From: Megalopta genalis
Lineage: Eukaryota; Arthropoda; Insecta; Hymenoptera; Halictidae
NCBI RefSeq assembly: GCF_051020955.1
Contig: NC_135015.1
Span: 1,364,001-1,428,000 of the forward strand
Length of the DNA stretch: 64,000 nt
Direction: 5' to 3'
In this document: piece after piece, positions 57,835 through 64,000 of the stretch
How the letters are laid out: every line of letters starts with the position of its first letter
How positions within the stretch are numbered: the first letter of the stretch is position 1
Notes under the pieces: generated by a model
What the model was told of the DNA's origin: nothing
What the model saw: the letters and a program-made list of their open reading frames with translations, nothing else
Database searches by the model: none
Made by a program: the position numbers and the translations under genes

Positions 57835-58097
57835 TAAATTATATTATATTTATATTATATTTACATTATATTTACATTATATTTACGTTATATTTACGTT
57901 ATATTTACGTTATATTTACGGTATATTTACGTTATGTTTACGTTATGTTTACGTTATATTTACGTTATATTTACATTATATTATATTTATATTATATTTA
58001 TATTATGTTATATTTATATTATATTTATATTATATATTATATTATATTATATTATATTATATTATATTATATTATATTATATTATATTTTATTATAT
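57835..58097. repeat. AT-rich minisatellite grading into (ATATT)n
   Basis: About 57835-57980 is an array of TTATATTTACG/TTATATTTACA 12-mers; 58020-58097 is (ATATT)n. It creates a spurious Tyr-Ile-rich 121-codon frame. Confidence 0.9.
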
Positions 58098-58361
58098 TGT
58101 TGCCAATTACTGCACTTCTCTCGCGTCGCGGCATTTTATTTACAATAGAGTACATAAACTATAATACAACTAAATTCAATTATGTTAGAGATCTTTGAAT
58201 TAGATGGTGTTGATCACTCGACGGTCCGATCTCGACTCTCCGATTGTCCGTTGATAAAACACCTCCGTGGCAACCCCTCTCTTCTATTTTTCTTTAAGGA
58301 ATTGCTCACAACAGGGCAGTTTCACATTACAGCGACTTGATTTGGACAAGTCGCCGTAACA
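58098..58361 (-). mobile_element. Solo LTR (type A), 264 bp, inserted in the microsatellite
   Basis: TGTTGCCAATTACTGC to AAGTCGCCGTAACA; inverted ends TGTTRC/GYAACA. ATAT lies on both sides, but the AT-rich array makes this duplication uninformative. On the minus strand AATAAAATG lies near the 3' end, so the LTR points minus. The (ATATT)n array resumes right after it. Confidence 0.85.
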
Positions 58362-58387
58362 ATATTATATTATATTATATTATATTA
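58362..58387. repeat. (ATATT)n, continuation of the array split by the LTR
   Basis: Five ATATT units directly after the LTR's 3' terminus. Confidence 0.9.
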
Positions 58388-59693
58388 ATCTTTGGCTAAA
58401 TACGCGCGTACAAACTGTGCTGTAAATTAATTTGTAGAAACATTTTATCATAAGGTTTAAACTGTAACAATAATTATGAACTAAATTAGATTACGTTCAC
58501 AAAACTATGAATACTGTGCAGATTTCTATTTTCATAGAAAAGCAAAATGGAATTGTAGAAATTTTACTTCTTATAACCTCTTCATAATTGCAAATGTTTA
58601 AGGAAATGAATATTTTGGTATGCAAATTTGCGATGAGCGAAATAATATGTTTTGCATATTTTGGTTATTTTCTAGTTAGCATTACGTATTGCTTTTATGT
58701 ATATTTCACTATATACAGCAGATTTTTTCGCATTATCGTAAATGTCCCAGTATAATTGTTGTTACGTGTTCAGCCTCCAAATTTTCAGAATTCGCAAAAA
58801 TATGCATTCATCATCGTAACAATCGAAGTCATAAAACAGTTTAAACGCTGTCTCTCTCTCTCTCTCTCTCCTCCTCTCTCTCTCTCTTTCTTTTTCTCAT
58901 TCTCATTCTCTCCGTCTTTTCTCCAATTCCTCTTTCCAAGACTCCGTTACAACAGTCAACAACTAAACAAAATAATCAATTATGAATCACATCACTACAA
59001 TTGTGCAAAAACTGGCGTAATCCACCTAAAATACGAGATTTAATAAATCGAAAGCGGAAAACATCTAGCATTCGTCTCCCGAAATGTAGCCTTCAAGTTT
59101 CCAAAATTTATCTTGTGAAGTCTATAGTTTCTAATTTAGTCACCAACGATATCAAACTTTTCTTAGCATCTTCCTCATTCGGAAAAACGTGCACTCGCGT
59201 CATTAATTGCCGTGCGTGCAGAGGTGTCAACGCCTTTTCATTGTCGCATCGGATCGAGAAACGTTGGTCATCATGACCACATATACTGTATTTGGTAGCA
59301 GGCATATCAAGCCGCAACATAACACTAATAATACATAATTATATATTATATTTTCTACCGGTGTTCGTATCAAACGGTAGAAGAAACGCTTTTATCATAC
59401 TCTCTATGTATACCGTCGTTTCATTCAGTGTAAGTAGTAATACCTATACAAAAACAATCAATTCGATTGTATCGGTCTTCGTATAAAGCTGCTTCTACAA
59501 TTCGTGTCTGTATTTTCAATAATTCAAATTAGTTTTAATAATAACTCAGTTTGAAGTGAAAGATACAGTAAATTGTACATGAATTTAGATTTACAAATGC
59601 TAAAGACAAGAAAAAGTAAGCAGGAGTTACTACAGGAAGACAAGCCTTTCTGTGTTTGCAAATTTGCAATTCGTTTTCAAATCTTCGAAAGTA
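58388..59693. other. AT-rich intron with a (CT)n tract at 58850-58893
   Basis: No gene seen; frames at 58756-59043 and 59001-59276 are unrecognised. Confidence 0.5.
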
Positions 59694-59937
59694 CAGTAGA
59701 ACTCCATTTATTACAACGAAATTTTGGGCAATGTCTGCTGCAGCGAACTTCTGCTGAACTACCGTCGTGCGATAATCCAATTATGTGAACACTTAGGATT
59801 TAAATACTGTTATCATCTGAGAAATGAATTAAGTGTTTTAAGTAGTGGGAATAATCAGCGGACTCCTATTATATGAACCTACTCGATTATACGAACTGGT
59901 TGTCTCCCGCCGAATTCGTATAAATGGAACTCTACTA
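59694..59937. mobile_element. MITE with CAGTAGAACTCCATTTAT ends (pogo/Tigger-like)
   Basis: Left TA|CAGTAGAACTCCATTTAT and, read inward from the right, TA|TAGTAGAGTTCCATTTATAC. The CAGTAGAAC.TC ends and TA targets resemble pogo/Tigger non-autonomous elements. 244 bp, no coding. Confidence 0.75.
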
Positions 59938-59939
59938 TA

Positions 59940-61833
59940 TATACAATTTTTTCTTTTCGAAAAACAAACTACAATATCGTTCTGCTACCGTTGTTATTAT
60001 TAAAATTTCCTGACTATGAATAATACTCAGGAAACACATTAACCCAATTACGAAAGGATTGCATGTCACTTTCATCAATTTCATCCTATAATTGTTATTA
60101 TCATAACCATTGTTCCACACAGCTGGAAATGAGGCAGTACAATCACGACACAATGGAACGGACTTATCGCCATCGGAGCCACAATGAATGTTCGAATAAA
60201 ATCAAACCGGAGAGGTACATCAGCGGCAGTTCTAAATAAGCGTCCGGCGATCGTCGATTATATTCGTCGTCGGTAAACGATTAAAAAATCAGTAGAAGCC
60301 GAGACCCGCGCGCATCAGCGACACTGCGGTACCACTTCGGATGCTTCGATGCAAGAGTGCTCGTAACCCGCGGCCCGGTTCCTCCTTGTTTCACCGATAA
60401 TCATGGCCGTGTGAATGCGTACCAGCTCGGTCAAATTGGATTCGGCGCACAAAGACGCAGGTACCATTCAATTAACGGGTGTCCCAACGCTGCTGACGTC
60501 GACCGAGGCCGCGCGGTGCGGCGCGGCGCGGCTTGGCGAAGCGGTTTTAACGCGCGATCAGTCGAGTTCCTTTCGTTAATTCGAATCGGGTTTAAACAAC
60601 GCCACGCCGAGCTGAGCCGCGCGCGGCACGGCGACGGGTCGGGTCGGGTTGGGTCGGGCCGGGTCGGGCCGAACATCGCCGCGCCACGCCGAGCCGCGCC
60701 GCGCCGTGTCGCGCCGTCGGGATCGATAGCACGGCCCATGATTATCCTTGCGTTCCGCTCGGCTAATCCAACTTAAGCGCCTACATAAATACGAATATAT
60801 TTCGCGTACGCGATTCTCGTAGGTAGCTGCAATGCAGTGGCGCGATACCGGACCGGCACGGATTTCGTCGGCACGCGGACACTGTTAGGACCGTTTGATC
60901 TGGATCATGGTTAATTTCACCGGTGGTTATGGCGCACAATGTCGTACCAATCACGCCGTGACACAGCTGCATTGCGCAGTCCGATTGGTCCCTCCATAGA
61001 GACCGGCTCGCATACACGCGATTCAACGATACCATGGCCGCGCTACCTATGCCATGCCATGGATGCGTGCGCGTAATCGACGAAGGCCAGATAAAGCCGC
61101 GAAACGGATCAATCCATGGCGAAGCCATCGACTTCCAAGTGCTAGGTTTCGTTTCAATCTAGCCGAACGAGTCGCGACAATGCCGGGCCCTGTTTTCGAG
61201 TTAACGATCGCAGTGGCCGATCGTTCATTTCATGTCGGAAGTCAACGAGTTCCATCAAACGGTTTGTTCGGACGCGAACAGAGCTCTTTTTTTTCAGCGT
61301 AGAATCGACGCACAGTGAAAACGGAGATTTCAATCGAGTTTGTTCAACTCGAATATATCTTCGCTGCTTTTCGATTGTTTACATGAAAGCAGCATCAAAG
61401 CGACCACAGACGGGTCCCATTTGGAATGGAAATGTATAGTAATCATAATTGCCGCCATGCTTCCGACCTCGATTCCCGCGTGACCAATTACGCGCTCTCC
61501 GACGCGACCACGCTTGCCAGTGGAACGAACGCTTCCATGTCAGACCTTCCGATCGAGTTTCTCCTTGCGCGGCGCGAATGTCATTGACCACACCACTGTG
61601 AACTTGTATTCCTTTTTGTAATCGGTGTTATTATCACCGGGCGAGCGAAATTAATGAAAATTTAATGCTGCGACGACAGCGTAAATGGGTTTTCATATTG
61701 CTTTTTCTTTCATATCGGCTCAAGGACTAAGAAAAACTGGAAACGGTGGTAACTTTCAGGCAGTTCAGCTGTAATAATTCAATTTAAATGTTCTGACCAA
61801 ATTGTTCTAAGTGGTGAAATTTTGCTATACATA
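59940..61833. other. Large CpG-rich island (60240-61610)
   Basis: Very GC-rich with palindromic GCGCGGC-type runs. Frames up to 139 codons occur on both strands and oppose each other. None has a signal peptide plus phase 1 donor as expected for the first Dscam exon. Candidate regulatory or alternative promoter region by composition only. Confidence 0.45.
60635..60670. repeat. (GGGTC)n microsatellite
   Basis: Seven GGGTC-like units with GGGTT and GGGCC variants. It is not the insect telomere repeat. Confidence 0.9.
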
Positions 61834-62435
61834 CGGTGGCCCACGAAAGTGTTCGTATACTCTTTAAAACTGGACTAAATTATTTGAATTTTGTTTAGAT
61901 GATAAAGGGATCACTCTACTAGACAATTACTAGAATGTTTTTTTTTTTGAATTTTCTTAATGCTTAGGATGACAAAAGAAAATAAATACTCTAATTTTTT
62001 AACTTTTTTATCTGAGCTTATAACAAAGTTTTAAAAAAAATGCCTTTCATAGATCTCGGTAACGTATATACATGATAACAATTTCATCGAAATCAGTTGT
62101 CGTTGTTACGAATTACAACGAATTAAAAATCGCAAACATCGCAGTTTTGTCACGATTTTTGACACTTTTGATCAAAAATTGTAAGAAATCTATATTTTTA
62201 TCAATCTTTCAACGCGCCTGTAGCTCTTTTAGGCTCAGATAATAAAGTTAAAAAATGAGAGTTTCTTATCTTTTTTTGTCACTCCAAGGAATAGCAAAAT
62301 AAAAGAAAGCATGTTAGTCATTGTTTAGTAGACTAGTTCGTCTATCATGTGAAAAAAATTCAAGTCATTTATTAGTCCAGTTTCAAAAAAGTTATTGCGT
62401 TTTAAAAGATGTACGAACATTTTTATGGAAAACTG
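61834..62435. mobile_element. TA-element (GGACTAAA family), 602 bp
   Basis: TA|CGGTGGCCCACGAAAGTGTT on the left and, read inward from the right, TA|CAGTTTTCCATAAAAATGTT. Inside are AAACTGGACTAAATTATTTG and its inverse. Confidence 0.85.
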
Positions 62436-62550
62436 TACATGGTAAAATATACAACTTTTTGAGGACATTTATTTCAGCTACTCTGGTAGAAGTATCGATA
62501 AGTTTCAAGAATACTGGCAGATTTTTATTTCTGTCTTATTCAATTACACA

Positions 62551-62765
62551 TTAACACTAAACCTACCGCGGTCAAAGTGACCGCTTTCTTATTTTGCAAT
62601 TCTGCAAAGTTCCGAGACTCTTTCGTGGAAAACGCTTGAATAAGTTATATTATTGGAACAAGTTTTATAATAAAAACTTTACAAATTCTAAATAAATTCG
62701 GTCTTCTCATTTTTGCGGAGCAGTGCATGCCAGTTAGTATTACTGCTTGGTAAGTTTAGTGTTAA
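62551..62765. mobile_element. TTAA-flanked MITE, 215 bp
   Basis: Left TTAACACTAAACCTACC and, read inward from the right, TTAACACTAAACTTACC; TTAA at both borders. A subterminal palindrome GGTCAAAGTGACC follows the left TIR. Confidence 0.85.
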
Positions 62766-63192
62766 ATTACCTAAAATAACTCTATCCTCCTGCTAGTCAT
62801 TAACGATATTCAGGCGCTATTCCTTTCCATGATGATAACAATGTCAAAGTCCAGTTGATAAGAGTCGATGAGATGCGTGCGTAGCATGAGTCTGCCTTCT
62901 AGCCTTTATCGTGGCGAGGCGTGAGTTGCCTTAGCCTTCATCGTGGCGAATGCGTTTGACACCCATGGCGTCTTCTCTGCGCCAAGGTAGGGAAGAGTAC
63001 CGTCTCGAACTAGGCACCATGGCGGAAATTACGTTAGCGATTCATCCATCCTCCTGGCACCGTTCCGTGCTGTTGTGATTATCTCTCAGCTGTGGTCGCC
63101 ATTTCCAGGTAGTGTTGTTGTTCTGATTCCAATTCAGAAGGTTGCGTTGCGTATTCAAATGACATTTCGATCACCAGTTTGGCTATCGATAC
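62766..63192. other. Intron, no gene seen
   Basis: A two-copy repeat of AGCCTTTATCGTGGCGA / AGCCTTCATCGTGGCGA lies at about 62901-62950. Confidence 0.5.
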
Positions 63193-63447
63193 TTGAGCCG
63201 TTTATTTTGAAAGTGGCATAAGAGAGTCACTTTGTTTTTAAGTCGATATATTTAAGGGTTTGTGTTTTAACACGTTTGAAAATATGGATGCTAATTTTCG
63301 AGAAGGTTTACTTGTATTTGTTATCTCAGTGATATTTTTCTCACTGATATTTTTCTCAGTATAAATAATTTCGTATAAACATTAAAAAAATCACCACTTT
63401 TTATTACAGTAAAGTGACTTATGCCACTTTCAAAATAAACGGCTCAA
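63193..63447. mobile_element. MITE derived from the TTGAGCC element, 255 bp
   Basis: Left TTGAGCCGTTTATTTTGAAA and right TTTCAAAATAAACGGCTCAA are inverted copies. The interior (ATGGATGCTAATTTTCGAGA, ATTTGTTATCTCAG) matches, in reverse, the 3' 200 bp of 15326-16442. A GAGA insertion after GGCATAA marks the left TIR. Confidence 0.9.
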
Positions 63448-63449
63448 TT

Positions 63450-64000
63450 GATGCTGAATTGGACGAAAAGAAATGTTATGAATCAGGTAATAGCGAGAAA
63501 TATAGACACGCGTCAGAACACGCGTCACACAATTTCAAAGAGATTAAAATCGTCTGGCTTATGTGGCTAATTCCATATATTTTCTAGCCCTATGAAAATC
63601 AAATTTACAGAACCAAATCAGACGAAATATACTTTCAGCGATATTTTATATGAAATTCGTTTCTGAAAAGATTGATGGCGGACCAAGCTCGTCGATAAAC
63701 CAACAATAATACTGCAAGATCCTAGCTTGTCGAAACGCTTATCTTCCTGGTTTTTCGTTCGAGTAGCTCAGCCGACCCGACTTCCGGGCTATCCGACTAC
63801 CCGACTATCTTTCTTTTTATCCGCGACAATCCTTGACACTGTGTACCGTGTAGGCATCTTACTGGCTCACATTGAACGGTGCCGATGCTCTTGCTAGATC
63901 CTCGTGTACATCGATAGACGTATTATGCACGCATCATGGAGCATGCCGGCCGAGATTGGGTCGCAGAGCAGGGAGAAAAAGGAAAATGGACAGCGTCGTC
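63450..64000. other. Intron or 5' region at window end, no gene seen
   Basis: Composition becomes more CpG-rich towards the end. No exon recognised. Confidence 0.45.

Larger units (their letters stand above)
25227..64000 (-). other. Dscam2: Intron or 5' region upstream of the Ig1 exon (continues past window end)
   Basis: On the minus strand this lies 5' of the Ig1 exon. I found no exon with a signal peptide and a phase 1 donor in these 38.8 kb, so most or all of it is probably the first large intron of the gene. Very long 5' introns are usual in Dscam genes. A short first exon or an alternative promoter in one of the CpG-rich islands cannot be excluded. Confidence 0.6.

Noticed and set aside
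57783..58148. 121-codon Tyr/Ile-rich frame
   Set aside because: Translation of an AT minisatellite.
60635..60670. G-rich pentamer array resembling telomere repeats
   Set aside because: The unit is GGGTC, not the insect TTAGG repeat.

Overview
This is animal nuclear DNA, most probably from a hymenopteran insect. It is AT-rich with sharp CpG-rich islands, has no operon-like gene spacing, and carries an internally deleted mariner with mellifera-subfamily termini plus many TTAA- and TA-flanked MITEs. The species cannot be fixed from sequence alone.

Only one host gene is clearly present: a minus-strand Dscam-family cell-adhesion gene, closest to what I know of insect Dscam2. Two of its early exons lie here. 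The exon for the first Ig domain is at 25226-24906 and the exon for the first half of the second Ig domain is at 14510-14349. Both have canonical splice sites and matching phase 1 ends, and they join to a Dscam-like linker. The window is therefore almost all intron: part of the next intron (1-14348), a complete 10.4 kb intron (14511-24905) and at least 38.8 kb upstream of the Ig1 exon (25227-64000). I could not find a signal-peptide exon, a promoter or the second half of Ig2.

The introns are packed with transposon remains, often nested. The main groups are: (a) about nine copies of a ~215 bp hairpin MITE with termini like CAGTAATTTCTCCCTAATT; (b) six copies of a ~600-690 bp TA-flanked element, three of which took later insertions; (c) long palindromic elements, the largest 1168 bp (46697-47864); (d) TTAA-flanked piggyBac-like MITEs, including a nest at 11915-13248; (e) solo LTRs, several with 4-5 bp target duplications, one LTR inside another at 50427-51087; (f) broken mariner and Tc1 transposase genes; (g) an unclassified family with TTGAGCC termini that keeps a 3' coding exon.

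CpG-rich islands (best at 17200-18560, 22620-23460, 49640-50250, 55480-56780, 60240-61610) give many open frames on both strands but no recognisable protein. They are possible intronic regulatory DNA. I found no rRNA, convincing tRNA, CRISPR array or new gene system. The most unusual structures are the palindromes, the nests and a tandem duplication at 7.6-9.9 kb that keeps a charged reading frame.
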